From Sphingomonas sp. SUN019 (GTDB taxonomy: Bacteria; Pseudomonadota; Alphaproteobacteria; Sphingomonadales; Sphingomonadaceae): a stretch of DNA of 64,000 nt. Of this stretch, positions 7,244 through 15,642 are shown one piece after another. Location: NCBI RefSeq assembly GCF_024758705.1, contig NZ_CP096971.1, positions 3,625,501-3,689,500 of the forward strand, read 5' to 3'. Numbering within the stretch: the first letter of the stretch is position 1; each line of letters opens with the position of its first letter. The notes under the pieces are model-generated. The model saw only the letters and a list, made by a program, of their open reading frames with translations. It did not search any database and was not told where the DNA came from. Both the position numbers and the translations under genes were made by a program.

Positions 7244-7527
7244 CAGTTCCTCCTCAGATTCTGGTCTTCCAGCCGGTAGTCGGCTGGTGGCCGGTAATCG
7301 CCGACCTGCGAGCGAAATTCGGGATTGTCGGCGGCGACGATGCGTTCGACGGTGTTGACACGGTCTTCCAGGCGGCGCGCGAGGTTGAACATCTCGTCGA
7401 GCAGTTTCTCATCCTCATCGGTGATCCGCGGGGCCTGCTTCCACTTCGTCATATAGTGGAGGATGACCCACGGCAGCCCGATGAAGAGCATTCCGACGAC
7501 CATGATCGGTACGAGAACGTCTTCCAT
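7243..7527 (-). CDS. pspB: PspB envelope-stress membrane protein
   Basis: 94 residues. N-terminal membrane helix (about 4-24, LVPIMVVGMLFIGLPWVILHY) followed by the PspB linker HYMTKWK and a coiled coil LLDEMFNLARRLEDRVNTVERIVAAD, closely matching canonical PspB (about 75 residues) plus a 20-residue tail. In known systems it acts with PspC to regulate and recruit PspA. Located 11 nt after pspA and overlapping pspC by 1 nt. Confidence 0.93.
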   Translation of the reverse strand: MEDVLVPIMVVGMLFIGLPWVILHYMTKWKQAPRITDEDEKLLDEMFNLARRLEDRVNTVERIVAADNPEFRSQVGDYRPPADYRLEDQNLRRN

Positions 7528-7538
7528 CTCTTTGATCC

Positions 7539-8213
7539 CTAAGCTTCGTTATTCTTGTTCAGCCGCGCCTTCAGCGCCGCCAGGTCCGCATCGACGCGCT
7601 CGCTCGATCGCAGTTCGGCGATTTCCTCGTCCAGCGACTTCGGCAGCGCGCCCAGGCCCATCGCATCGGCGCGGCCTTCGGCCTCGTCCACGCGGCGTTC
7701 CAGCACGTCGAACCGGCTGAACGCCTCGTGCGTCTTCGGCCCGTTCCACATTTCGCGCAGGCGGCTGCGGTTGTTCGCGCTTTCCAGCCGCGTCGCGATG
7801 CCGTTCTGCTTCGTGCGGGCCTCGCGGAGCTTCGACTGCAGCTTGCCGATGTCTTCCTCCGAACTGCGCAACGCATCGTCTAGCACCTTCACCTCGGCGC
7901 GAAGCTGATCGGCCATGTCGGTCGCCTTCTGGCGTTCGACCAGCGCGGCCTTGGCCAGATCCTCGCGGTCCTTCGACAGCGCCAGCTCGGCCTTTTCGGT
8001 CCAGTTGACCTCCAGGCCTTCCAGCTTGGCGATATGGCGCCGCATCTCCTTGCTGTCGGCGATGGTGCGCGCGGCGGACGCGCGCACCTCGACCAGCGTC
8101 TCCTCCATCTCCAGGATGATCATGCGGATCATCTTGGCCGGGTCTTCCGCTTTCTCAAGCAGTTCGGCCATGTTGGCGGCGACGATGTCGCGGGTGCGGG
8201 AAAAAATGCCCAT
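7539..8213 (-). CDS. pspA: PspA phage-shock protein
   Basis: ESCRT-III/Vipp1-family coiled-coil protein that binds and stabilises damaged inner membrane and, when free, inhibits PspF. 224 residues, the normal length. It starts with the amphipathic helix MGIFSRTRDIVAANM, then the conserved AEDPAKMIRMIILEMEETL, and is helical throughout, ending in a short C-terminal helix. Second gene of the sigma-54-type operon, 83 nt after the 46-residue peptide gene. Confidence 0.97.
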   Translation of the reverse strand: MGIFSRTRDIVAANMAELLEKAEDPAKMIRMIILEMEETLVEVRASAARTIADSKEMRRHIAKLEGLEVNWTEKAELALSKDREDLAKAALVERQKATDMADQLRAEVKVLDDALRSSEEDIGKLQSKLREARTKQNGIATRLESANNRSRLREMWNGPKTHEAFSRFDVLERRVDEAEGRADAMGLGALPKSLDEEIAELRSSERVDADLAALKARLNKNNEA

Positions 8214-8296
8214 TCACGAAACTCCTGTAGGACGGGCCCTTTATATACTGACCGCCGGGGCAGGGCGAGGGATCAGCGCCACCCCGGCGGCCCCGT

Positions 8297-8437
8297 TCAC
8301 GCAATCGCGCGAACGATCTTCGCCGGCGCGTTGTTCGCCGCTGCCGGGCCTACCGCGCCCAGCACCATCGTGGTGCTGAGAACCAGTGTGCAGGCGATGG
8401 CGGCAAGCGTGCGGCCGATGTTCTCGAACTTGATCAT
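8297..8437 (-). CDS. 46-residue secreted peptide heading the psp operon
   Basis: A short gene: ATG at 8435-8437 on the minus strand, stop at 8297-8299, with AGGAG 8 nt upstream (AAGAGGAGTTTCGCCATG). The product starts MIKFENIGRT, has a hydrophobic core LAAIACTLVLSTTMVLGAV and a likely signal-peptidase site after AVGPAAA, leaving a mature peptide of only about 12 residues (NNAPAKIVRAIA); it could instead remain membrane-anchored. It is the first gene after the sigma-54 promoter and so should be induced with pspA. Not a family I can name; function unknown. Confidence 0.72.
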   Translation of the reverse strand: MIKFENIGRTLAAIACTLVLSTTMVLGAVGPAAANNAPAKIVRAIA

Positions 8438-8497
8438 GGCGAAACTCCTCTTTTCCTGAACTTTAGCAACCGCTCCTTGGCAGGTTGCACGATGCTC

Positions 8498-8513
8498 TGC
8501 AGGGTGCGTGCCA
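8498..8513 (-). promoter_or_regulatory. Sigma-54 (-24/-12) promoter of the psp operon
   Basis: On the minus strand the sequence reads TGGCACGCACCCTGCA. Against the consensus TGGCACG-N4-TTGCA only one base differs, and the GG and GC elements are exactly 10 nt apart. Transcription would start near 8487, giving a leader of about 50 nt before the small peptide gene. The divergent gene encodes PspF, the sigma-54 activator, and its binding sites are expected in 8514-8613; I did not identify them individually. Confidence 0.85.
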
Positions 8514-8613
8514 ATTCGGAAAACGGCGGATTTGCGTCGTTTCGTGCGATCGTTTCGGTCTCGATGCGTTTCTCATCTTGCCAAGCGTTGGGGAATTGCG
8601 CCAATCGTTGGGA

Positions 8614-9639
8614 ATGGAGCGGGCGACTCAGGTCATCGGGCAATCGGGCGCGTTCCTCGACGCGCTGGAACGTGCCAGCCGCGCCGCGGCGCTCGACCGC
8701 CCGGTGCTGGTGATCGGCGAGCGCGGCACGGGTAAGGAACTGGTCGCCGAACGCCTCCACCGCCTCAGCCCACGCTGGGACCAGCCGCTGGTTATCATGA
8801 ACTGCGCCGCACTGCCCGAAACGCTGATCGAAGCCGAATTGTTCGGGCATGAGGCGGGCGCGTTCACCGGTGCGACGAAGGCGCGGGTCGGGCGGTTCGA
8901 GGAGGCCGACGGCGGCACGCTCTTCCTCGACGAACTCGGCACCTTGTCGATGGGCGCACAAGAACGGCTGCTGCGCGCAGTCGAATATGGCGAGATCCAC
9001 CGCATCGGATCGTCGCGCGCCACCCGCGTCGATGTGCGTATCGTCGCGGCGACCAATGAACACCTTCCCGACAAGGTCGACCGTCACGAATTTCGCGCCG
9101 ACCTGCTCGATCGTCTCTCGTTCGAGGTCGTGACGCTGCCCCCGCTGCGCGCACGTAAATCCGACATCCTCATCCTCGCCGACCATTTCGCGCGCCGCAT
9201 GGCGGCCGAACTGGGCTGGGACAGCTTTCCCGGCTTCGCGCCAGAGGCGCAGGAGGCGCTGCGCGACTATCGCTGGCCGGGCAACGTGCGCGAACTCCGC
9301 AACGTCGTCGAACGCGCGGTCTATCGCTGGGACGCCGACGATCCGATCGAGCGGATCGAATTCGACCCGTTCACATCGCCGTACCGTCCGGGCACGTCAG
9401 TGCCAACTTCGGCACCGGCAGTGCAAACATCCGACAACAACGGGGACGAGGTTGCGGCCTGCGACGTCGGTCCGTCGGATTTCAAATCCCGCGTCGCGCA
9501 ATTCGAACGCGACATGCTGACCCGGGCACTCGCCGACCACCGCTTCAACCAGCGCGCCACCGCAGAGGCGCTGGGCCTCAGCTACGACCAGCTTCGCCAC
9601 GCGCTCCGTCGTCATGATCTAATCGGAACGGTGGCGTAA
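8614..9639 (+). CDS. pspF: PspF sigma-54-dependent activator of the psp operon
   Basis: AAA+ enhancer-binding protein that drives sigma-54 RNA polymerase at psp promoters and is held inactive by PspA. 341 residues from the ATG at 8614, chosen because it aligns with the short N-terminus of known PspF (no receiver domain) and because an upstream ATG at 8485 would run through the psp promoter. Motifs: Walker A GERGTGKE, GAFTGA loop (HEAGAFTGA) for sigma-54 contact, Walker B GGTLFLDEL, arginine finger region FRADLLDRL, and a C-terminal Fis-type helix-turn-helix (NQRATAEALGLSYDQLRHAL). Confidence 0.95.
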   Translation: MERATQVIGQSGAFLDALERASRAAALDRPVLVIGERGTGKELVAERLHRLSPRWDQPLVIMNCAALPETLIEAELFGHEAGAFTGATKARVGRFEEADGGTLFLDELGTLSMGAQERLLRAVEYGEIHRIGSSRATRVDVRIVAATNEHLPDKVDRHEFRADLLDRLSFEVVTLPPLRARKSDILILADHFARRMAAELGWDSFPGFAPEAQEALRDYRWPGNVRELRNVVERAVYRWDADDPIERIEFDPFTSPYRPGTSVPTSAPAVQTSDNNGDEVAACDVGPSDFKSRVAQFERDMLTRALADHRFNQRATAEALGLSYDQLRHALRRHDLIGTVA

Positions 9640-9700
9640 CGATCACGGAGCGTTTAGGCCCGTTCCGCGTTACCTTCGCCAACATCCACAGGAGATTCCC

Positions 9701-10306
9701 ATGGCGTTCGAACTTCCCCCGCTGCCGTACGATTATGACGCGCTGGAGCCGGTCATCTCGAAGGAAACGATGACCTTCCACCACGACAAGCACCACGCCG
9801 CCTACACCGCCAAACTGAACGAAGGCGTCGCTGCCGATCCCAAGCTGGAGGGCAAGTCGATCGAGGACATCCTCGGCATGATCTCGACCCTTCCTCCGCT
9901 CGTCCGCAACAATGGTGGCGGTTTCTGGAACCACGATTTCTTCTGGAAAATCATGGCCGCCAAGGGTTCGACGAAGCCGTCAGGCGCGCTGGCCGACGCC
10001 ATCGAAACCTACGGCGGGCTGGACAAGCTGAAGGAAGATTTCAACACCAAGGGCGCGGGCCAGTTCGGCTCGGGCTGGGCGTGGGTCATCAAGGATGCGG
10101 GCGGCGCGCTGAAGGTCACCTCGACCCCGAACCAGGACAATCCACTGATGGACGACGCCAAGGAAAAGGGCACCCCGATCCTCGGCAACGACGTGTGGGA
10201 ACACGCTTATTACCTGACCTACAAGAACGACCGCCCCGGCTATCTCAAGGCATGGTGGGACGTCGTGAACTGGGACGAAGCCGGCAAGCGCTTCGACGCC
10301 GCGTAA
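9701..10306 (+). CDS. sodB: Fe/Mn superoxide dismutase
   Basis: Converts superoxide to oxygen and hydrogen peroxide in the cytoplasm. 201 residues. Metal ligands are H27 (FHHDKHH), H78 (FWNHDFFW), D164 and H168 (DVWEHAYY). The overall sequence is the SodB type, but Gly replaces the iron-type active-site Gln before the WNH motif and Gln appears at 145 (NQDNPLM), the position that carries Gln in Mn enzymes, so Mn use or cambialism is likely (inference). AGGAG lies 6 nt before the ATG. A family A palindrome follows and probably ends the transcript. Confidence 0.95.
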   Translation: MAFELPPLPYDYDALEPVISKETMTFHHDKHHAAYTAKLNEGVAADPKLEGKSIEDILGMISTLPPLVRNNGGGFWNHDFFWKIMAAKGSTKPSGALADAIETYGGLDKLKEDFNTKGAGQFGSGWAWVIKDAGGALKVTSTPNQDNPLMDDAKEKGTPILGNDVWEHAYYLTYKNDRPGYLKAWWDVVNWDEAGKRFDAA

Positions 10307-10312
10307 CGCAAA

Positions 10313-10434
10313 TCCTCCCCGGCACGGGGGGGGCGGCAGCCGTAGGCTGACGGAGGGGGCTGGCTGCGGGCGATGTCTTTGCGGCAAGCCCCCTCCATCA
10401 GCTTCGATGATCCCACTCCCCGTGCCGGGGAGGA
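10313..10434. repeat. Long intergenic palindrome, family A copy 2
   Basis: Outer arms TCCTCCCCGGCACGGGG and CCCCGTGCCGGGGAGGA are complementary; inner segments GGAGGGGGCT and AGCCCCCTCC also pair. Lies between convergent sodB and yciB and may end both transcripts. Confidence 0.88.
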
Positions 10435-10440
10435 ATTACG

Positions 10441-11055
10441 TTACGCCGAGGGCGGCACCGGCGGCGCATCCTCGCCCAGTTTCAGCCCATGCCGCATCAG
10501 CATCGGAACGTTCGCCATCGCGAACACCAACGTCATCGGCACTGCGCCCCACAATTTGAACGAAACCCACACGTCCCATGTCGTCGATCGCCAGACGATC
10601 TCGTTCAGCACCGCCATGAACAGAAAGAACAGCGCCCAGTTGCGCGTCAGCTTGCGCCAGCCTTCGCCGCTCAACCCCGGATAGGCCGCGCCCAGCAATC
10701 CCTGAAGCAGCGGACGACCAGTAGCCAGCCCGAACGCCAGGATGGCGGCGAACATCGCATAGACGATCGTCGGCTTCATCTTCAGGAACGTCTCGTCGTG
10801 GAAATACAGCGTCAGCCCGCCGAACACCAACACCAGCGCGCCCGACAACCATAACATCGCCGAGATATGCCCGGTCTTCACCCGGCTCACGATCATCGCG
10901 ACGATCGTCGCCACCATGAACGCCCCCGTCGCCGCCAGCACCCGCGCCAGCGCAGGCCCAGGAGTGAGGAAGTTCACCGCGAAGAAGATTGCAAGCGGTC
11001 CGTAGTCAATCGCCATGCGCAGGCCGGTGGAGGGGGCGGGGCGGGTGTCGGTCAT
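10441..11055 (-). CDS. yciB: YciB/IspZ inner-membrane septation protein
   Basis: 204 residues with five or six hydrophobic segments and the family motifs DYGPLAIFFAVNF near the N-terminus, MKPTIVYAMFA and RNWALFFLFMAVLNE in the middle, which identify YciB (intracellular septation protein A/IspZ). It is linked to cell-envelope synthesis at the division site in other bacteria. The start at 11055 is preferred over an ATG-like codon 5 residues upstream because AAAGGA precedes it. It stands downstream of ftsY in the same orientation, separated by a half-repeat. Confidence 0.9.
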   Translation of the reverse strand: MTDTRPAPSTGLRMAIDYGPLAIFFAVNFLTPGPALARVLAATGAFMVATIVAMIVSRVKTGHISAMLWLSGALVLVFGGLTLYFHDETFLKMKPTIVYAMFAAILAFGLATGRPLLQGLLGAAYPGLSGEGWRKLTRNWALFFLFMAVLNEIVWRSTTWDVWVSFKLWGAVPMTLVFAMANVPMLMRHGLKLGEDAPPVPPSA

Positions 11056-11067
11056 AGCGTCCTTTAC

Positions 11068-11095
11068 CACCCCGGCGCAGGCCGGGGTCCAGTTT
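11068..11095. repeat. Short CCCCGGC/GCCGGGG palindrome
   Basis: ACCCCGGCGCAGGCCGGGGT forms a compact hairpin between ftsY and yciB. It resembles a single arm of the C-type intergenic repeats found elsewhere in the window. Confidence 0.6.
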
Positions 11096-11150
11096 CGATG
11101 TCGATGTGATCGTAACCCGCCAGTGCGGCAAGTGTGCCGATGCCGAAGAT

Positions 11151-12080
11151 TCAGCTCTGCCGATCATCCACCCCGGCGATGATCCGGCTGACCTCATTCG
11201 CATCGAACGGGCGGAGATCGGTCATCCCCTCGCCGACCCCGATCGCATGGATCGGCAACCCGTACTTCTCCGCCGCCGCGACCAGCACGCCGCCGCGCGC
11301 GGTCCCGTCCAGCTTGGTCATGACAAGCCCGGTGACGCCCGCCACTTCCTTGAAAACCTCGATCTGCTGGAGCGCATTTTGCCCCGTCGTCGCATCCAGC
11401 ACCAGCACCACGTCATGCGGAGACGCCGGATTGATCCGCCCCAGCACGCGGCGAATCTTCGCCAGTTCGTCCATCAGTTCGCGCTTATTCTGCAGTCGTC
11501 CGGCGGTGTCGACGATCAGCACGTCGATGCCGGTCTCGGTCGCCTTCTTCACCGCATCCCACACCACGCCCGCCGCGTCGCCGCCCTCCGGGCCAGTGAC
11601 GATCGGAACGCCCACGCGGTCGGCCCAGGTGCGCAACTGCCCGATCGCGGCGGCGCGGAACGTGTCGCCCGCAGCCAGCATCACCCCGTAATCCTGTTCC
11701 ATGAACAGATGCGCCAGCTTGGCGATGGTCGTCGTCTTGCCGCTGCCGTTGACGCCGATCACAAGGATCACCTGCGGCCGCGGAAACGCCTCGATCGCGA
11801 TCGGCGTCGCGACCTGCCGCAATACCTTCTCGACCTCCTCCGCCACCACCAGCCGGATGCCGAGTTCCTCCATGTTGCGCTCGAAACTGCCCTCCGCCAG
11901 CCGCCCGCGGATCTTCCCCGCAGTCTGCGGGCCGAGATCGGACGCGATCAGCGCCTCCTCGATATCGTCGAGCGTCGCCTCGTCGAGCCGCGCGGTGCCG
12001 AGCCCCGCGAGATTTCCGACCAACCGATCCGACGTACGCTTGAAGCCGCCGAGCAATTTGTCGTGCCAGGAAGTGCTCAT
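11151..12080 (-). CDS. ftsY: FtsY signal-recognition-particle receptor
   Basis: GTPase that docks the SRP-ribosome complex at the inner membrane for co-translational insertion. 309 residues from the ATG overlapping the mtaB stop, giving the NG core with only a short amphipathic N-terminus (WHDKLLGGFKRTSDRL) and none of the long acidic A domain of enterobacterial FtsY. G motifs: GVNGSGKTTTIAKLA, DTAGRLQNK, TKLDGTARGG. Its partner Ffh is encoded about 3.5 kb away. The start overlaps the mtaB stop by 4 nt. Confidence 0.96.
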   Translation of the reverse strand: MSTSWHDKLLGGFKRTSDRLVGNLAGLGTARLDEATLDDIEEALIASDLGPQTAGKIRGRLAEGSFERNMEELGIRLVVAEEVEKVLRQVATPIAIEAFPRPQVILVIGVNGSGKTTTIAKLAHLFMEQDYGVMLAAGDTFRAAAIGQLRTWADRVGVPIVTGPEGGDAAGVVWDAVKKATETGIDVLIVDTAGRLQNKRELMDELAKIRRVLGRINPASPHDVVLVLDATTGQNALQQIEVFKEVAGVTGLVMTKLDGTARGGVLVAAAEKYGLPIHAIGVGEGMTDLRPFDANEVSRIIAGVDDRQS

Positions 12081-13261
12081 GAAAGGGTTCCGATGAGATG
12101 GGCGTCGTCGACCGAGGCGATGCGCAGGTGGGCGAGTGAACCGACCGACAATGGGGCGTCGATACGGATTTCGGCGAAGCCCGGTGAATGGCCGCGGTCG
12201 CCGGGCTTCTCGACGACAACCGCCTGCGTCGTCCCGACCAAGCCGCTCAGCCAACGCCGCTTCCGCGCTGCCGCCGCTTCACGCAACACCGTGGCTCGCT
12301 CCCGCCGCACCTCGGGCGCGACTTGCGGCATCCGGGCCGCGGGCGTCCCCGCACGCGCCGAATAGGGAAACACATGCGCATGAACGATGTCGCAATCGTC
12401 GAGCAGCGCCCGCGTGTTCGCGAACATCGCCGCATCCTCGGTCGGAAAGCCCGCGATCAGGTCTGCCCCAATCGCGATGTCGCGCTTCGCCTTGAGCCGC
12501 TCGACAATCCGCACCGCGTCGGCGCGCAAGTGGCGTCGCTTCATGCGTTTCAGGATCAGATCGTCCCCCGCCTGCAGCGACAAATGCAGATGCGGCATCA
12601 CCCGCACCTCGCCGGTCAGCAGGTCGAAGAGGCGGTCATCGATCTCGATCGTGTCGAGCGAGGACAGCCGTAGCCGGGGCAGGGCAGGGACGTCGCGCAG
12701 GATGCGCTCGATCAGGCCGCCCAGCGTGATCCCGCGGTCGTCGTAGCTGGTCAGGTCGACCCCGCTCAGCACTACCTCCTTGTGCCCCGCCTCCACCAGC
12801 CCGGCGATGCGATAAACCACCTCGCCCACAGGATCTGATCGGCTCGCGCCTCGCCCCGAAGGAATCGCACAGAACGTACAGGCATGATCGCACCCATTCT
12901 GCACCCCGACGAACGCACGTGCATGACGGCGTGGGGGCAGCGCGTTGGGAAAGCCGCCCCAGGTCGCGGGCAGCAATTTCGCCGTGTTCCCGACTACCCG
13001 ATCGACCTCAGGCATCGCCGCGAACGAAGCGCGGTCCATCTCCGCCGCGCAACCCGTCACGACCAGCTCCGACCCCGGCCGGCCACGCCGCGCGCGGCGG
13101 ATCGCGGCGCGGGTCTGCTTCACCGCTTCGTTCGTCACGCCGCAACTGTTGACGACCACCACGTCGCGCCGCTCGCCCAGCGCACCGCGGATCGTTTCGC
13201 TTTCGGCGATGTTCAGGCGACAGCCCAGCGTGATGACGTCGGGGCCGAGGGGAGGCAACAT
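12077..13261 (-). CDS. mtaB: MtaB tRNA t6A37 methylthiotransferase
   Basis: Radical-SAM enzyme that converts t6A at position 37 of ANN-decoding tRNAs to ms2t6A. 394 residues. The N-terminal UPF0004 domain has LGCRLN, NSCGVT and TGCAAEM, giving the three cysteines of the auxiliary cluster; the radical SAM motif is CDHACTFC; a C-terminal TRAM-like part follows. I place the start at 13261, about ten residues before LGCRLN; this codon has no clear ribosome site and overlaps the divergent DUF924 start. Co-directional with ftsY, overlapping 4 nt. Confidence 0.9.
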   Translation of the reverse strand: MLPPLGPDVITLGCRLNIAESETIRGALGERRDVVVVNSCGVTNEAVKQTRAAIRRARRGRPGSELVVTGCAAEMDRASFAAMPEVDRVVGNTAKLLPATWGGFPNALPPRRHARAFVGVQNGCDHACTFCAIPSGRGASRSDPVGEVVYRIAGLVEAGHKEVVLSGVDLTSYDDRGITLGGLIERILRDVPALPRLRLSSLDTIEIDDRLFDLLTGEVRVMPHLHLSLQAGDDLILKRMKRRHLRADAVRIVERLKAKRDIAIGADLIAGFPTEDAAMFANTRALLDDCDIVHAHVFPYSARAGTPAARMPQVAPEVRRERATVLREAAAARKRRWLSGLVGTTQAVVVEKPGDRGHSPGFAEIRIDAPLSVGSLAHLRIASVDDAHLIGTLS

Positions 13262-13835
13262 GGCAAGCGATCTAGGGATGACCGACAGCGAAGTCCACGC
13301 ACAGGCGCGGGCCGTGCTCGACTTCTGGTTCGGGCTGACCGAGGAACAGCATTTCGCGAAGGACGCGGCGCTGGACCGCGAAATCACCACGCGTTTCGGC
13401 AAATTGCGGGACGAGGTCTTCGAGAATGACGCCAAGGACTGGAGCGACGATCCCGATACGCTGCTCGCCGCGATCATCCTGCTCGATCAATTCTCGCGCA
13501 ACATCCACCGCGATACGCTGCGCGCATTCGAGGCTGATGATCTGGCGGTGTCCCTAACGCTGCTAGCGATCGATCGCGGCTGGGATGTGCGTCTCCCGCC
13601 CGACCGGCGTGCTTTCGTCTACATGCCGCTGATGCACGCGGAGGATGCCCCGCTACAGGCGTTGAGCGTCACGAAACTCGAGCAACTCGGCATCGCCAAC
13701 AATCTGAAATTCGCGCGCGACCACGCCGCCGTCATTGAACGCTTCGGCCGCTACCCATCGCGCAACGCGGCATTGGGACGGATCTCGACGCCGGACGAAC
13801 TGGACTATCTCAGCCAGCCAGACGCCGGCTGGTAG
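13260..13835 (+). CDS. DUF924 family protein
   Basis: 191 residues. Family signatures are VLDFWFG near the N-terminus, LAAIILLDQFSRNIHRDT, and FVYMPLMHAED; these helical, tetratricopeptide-like proteins are widespread in proteobacteria without an established biochemical role. The ATG at 13260 has GGGGAGG 5 nt upstream; a second ATG at 13278 is possible. Its start shares 2 nt with the divergent mtaB start (CATG). Confidence 0.85.
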   Translation: MASDLGMTDSEVHAQARAVLDFWFGLTEEQHFAKDAALDREITTRFGKLRDEVFENDAKDWSDDPDTLLAAIILLDQFSRNIHRDTLRAFEADDLAVSLTLLAIDRGWDVRLPPDRRAFVYMPLMHAEDAPLQALSVTKLEQLGIANNLKFARDHAAVIERFGRYPSRNAALGRISTPDELDYLSQPDAGW

Positions 13836-15414
13836 GCTCCGCCTCGGCTGTCTGGCTCGCCAGCATCCGGCGCTCGGCGAGCAGGCGACGGACGTTGGCG
13901 ACCGTCAGCGGCATCCCGTAAAGATATCCTTGTCCCTTCGCGCAACCGATCGCGCGCAGCCTGTCCTGGATCGCCGCGTCCTCGATCCCCTCGGCGGTGA
14001 CAGGCAGGTTCAGGCTGTCGCCCAACCGCGCGATCGCGGTGACGATCGCGGCGCTTTCGGGATTGTCGACGATCGAGGTGACGAAGCTCTTGTCGATCTT
14101 GATCCGGTCGAACGGCAGCGCGCGAAGGTGCGCCAGGCTCGAATAACCCGTTCCGAAATCGTCGAGCGCGATGCGGATGCCCTGGTTCTTCAGGCTGCCG
14201 ACGATCGACTGCGCGAGCGCGAGGTTGTCGAACAACGCGCTTTCGGTGATCTCGATCTCCAGCCGGTGCGCAGGGAAGCCCGTTTCGGTCAGCAGCTTGA
14301 TGATCTTCTGCGGTAACCACGCGTCGCGCAACTGGATCGGCGAGATGTTGACCGACAGCGTCAGATCCGCCTGCCAGTCGCGCGCGGCGGTGAACGCCTG
14401 CTGCATGATCGACAACGACAGATCGGCGATCAGGCCGCATTCCTCGGCGATCGGGATGAACTTGTCGGGGCCGATATGGCCGCGCGTCGGATGCTCCCAC
14501 CGCGCCAGCACCTCGAACCCGGTCAGGCGGCCGCTGCCCAGATCGATCTGCTGTTCGAAACAGGGAACCACCTGACCCTTGGGAATGGCGTCGCGCAGCC
14601 CCGCTTCCAGCTCCGAACGGCTGCGCAGCGCCTGTTCCATCGCGCGGTCGAACCAGACATAGCGGTTCCGCCCGGCCTTCTTGGCGGCATACATCGCGAT
14701 GTCGGCGGATCGCATCAGCGCGTCGATCGTGCTGTCCTCGAAATCGGATCGCGCGACCCCGAGCGACGCGGAAACGTGGAGATGCTGACCCTCGGCGCGG
14801 AACGGCTGGCCGAGCCGGCTGACGATGCGTTCGGCGACGCGGTCGACCGTCTCGGGATGATTCGGATCGAACACGATGCAACACGCAAATTCGTCGCCGC
14901 CCAGCCGCGCGACCAGCGCCTGCGGCGGCATCGCGTCGGCGATCTCGCCCGCGACCCGCACCAGCAAGGCGTCGCCGACCGCATGGCCGTGCAGGTCGTT
15001 GACGCCCTTGAAATGATCGAGGTCGAGCATCAGCATCGCGACCGCCTTGCGCCGCCGCCGCACGTTCGCCAGCAACGCCGCGCCGTCCTCGGCCAGACTG
15101 CGGCGGGTCAGGAATCCGGTCAGCGAATCACGCGATGCTATTTCGCGCGCGCGCGCCTCCACGGCGCCCTTCGGAACGAACGCGCTCAACAAGTCGCGGT
15201 GACGCCGCCAGCCGAGCAGGATCAGCGCGATATTGAGGACCAGCGCCACGACCAGCAGCCGGTCGAGATGCGCGTCGCCTCCGGAAACTTGTTTCAGGAC
15301 CGTCGACAGGACGGTGCTGCCGATTGCGACAAACATCACGATGGCGACGGCGGTGATCGCCACGATCGCGTTCGCTCTGTTCTTCGCTCCTCCACCGGCT
15401 GGATACGCGGCCAT
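13810..15414 (-). CDS. Membrane-bound GGDEF/EAL cyclic-di-GMP protein
   Basis: 534 residues from the ATG at 15414 (AAAGGA 6 nt upstream). Two membrane helices (about 17-38 and 52-68) anchor it, then a diguanylate cyclase domain with an intact GGDEF at 172-176 and a phosphodiesterase domain with EVL in place of EAL at 301-303; the catalytic Glu is kept and downstream motifs ITES and DDFGTGYSS are present. So both synthesis and hydrolysis of c-di-GMP are possible on paper; which dominates cannot be told. It overlaps the 3' end of the DUF924 gene by 26 nt, tail to tail. Confidence 0.92.
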   Translation of the reverse strand: MAAYPAGGGAKNRANAIVAITAVAIVMFVAIGSTVLSTVLKQVSGGDAHLDRLLVVALVLNIALILLGWRRHRDLLSAFVPKGAVEARAREIASRDSLTGFLTRRSLAEDGAALLANVRRRRKAVAMLMLDLDHFKGVNDLHGHAVGDALLVRVAGEIADAMPPQALVARLGGDEFACCIVFDPNHPETVDRVAERIVSRLGQPFRAEGQHLHVSASLGVARSDFEDSTIDALMRSADIAMYAAKKAGRNRYVWFDRAMEQALRSRSELEAGLRDAIPKGQVVPCFEQQIDLGSGRLTGFEVLARWEHPTRGHIGPDKFIPIAEECGLIADLSLSIMQQAFTAARDWQADLTLSVNISPIQLRDAWLPQKIIKLLTETGFPAHRLEIEITESALFDNLALAQSIVGSLKNQGIRIALDDFGTGYSSLAHLRALPFDRIKIDKSFVTSIVDNPESAAIVTAIARLGDSLNLPVTAEGIEDAAIQDRLRAIGCAKGQGYLYGMPLTVANVRRLLAERRMLASQTAEAEPTSRRLAG

Positions 15415-15642
15415 TGTCAATCCTTTGGCGATACTGAATCACCATGTCGCACGGCGCGATTTAGAAGCGGTTAAGGCGCGCGGCTTGCCCTTTTGCCGCG
15501 TCTCGGCTATTGGCCCGGCCACGTTCCGACAAAGAACGCAAAGACACGCGCATGAGCAGATGCTCCGGGGCGCACGCTGGCCGGCGAGGTTTCGCCCGCT
15601 GGCGCTTTTGCGTTTGGGCTTTCGGGCGGATGGAGTTTGTCG

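Noticed and set aside
5369..7527. Single fused coiled-coil protein broken by frameshifts
   Set aside because: Each small gene has its own start, stop, membrane helix and mostly its own ribosome site, so they are separate genes rather than fragments.
8479..8488. TGGCAGGTTGC on the plus strand as a second sigma-54 site for pspF
   Set aside because: GG and GC are only 6 nt apart rather than 10, so it does not fit a -24/-12 promoter.
8485..8613. Upstream in-frame ATG giving pspF 43 extra residues
   Set aside because: The extension would cover the divergent sigma-54 promoter and does not resemble the N-terminus of PspF, which aligns from 8614.
15415..15642. Possible 4.5S SRP RNA gene next to ffh
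   Set aside because: The conserved GGAAGCAGCC-type loop of SRP RNA is not present in this gap.
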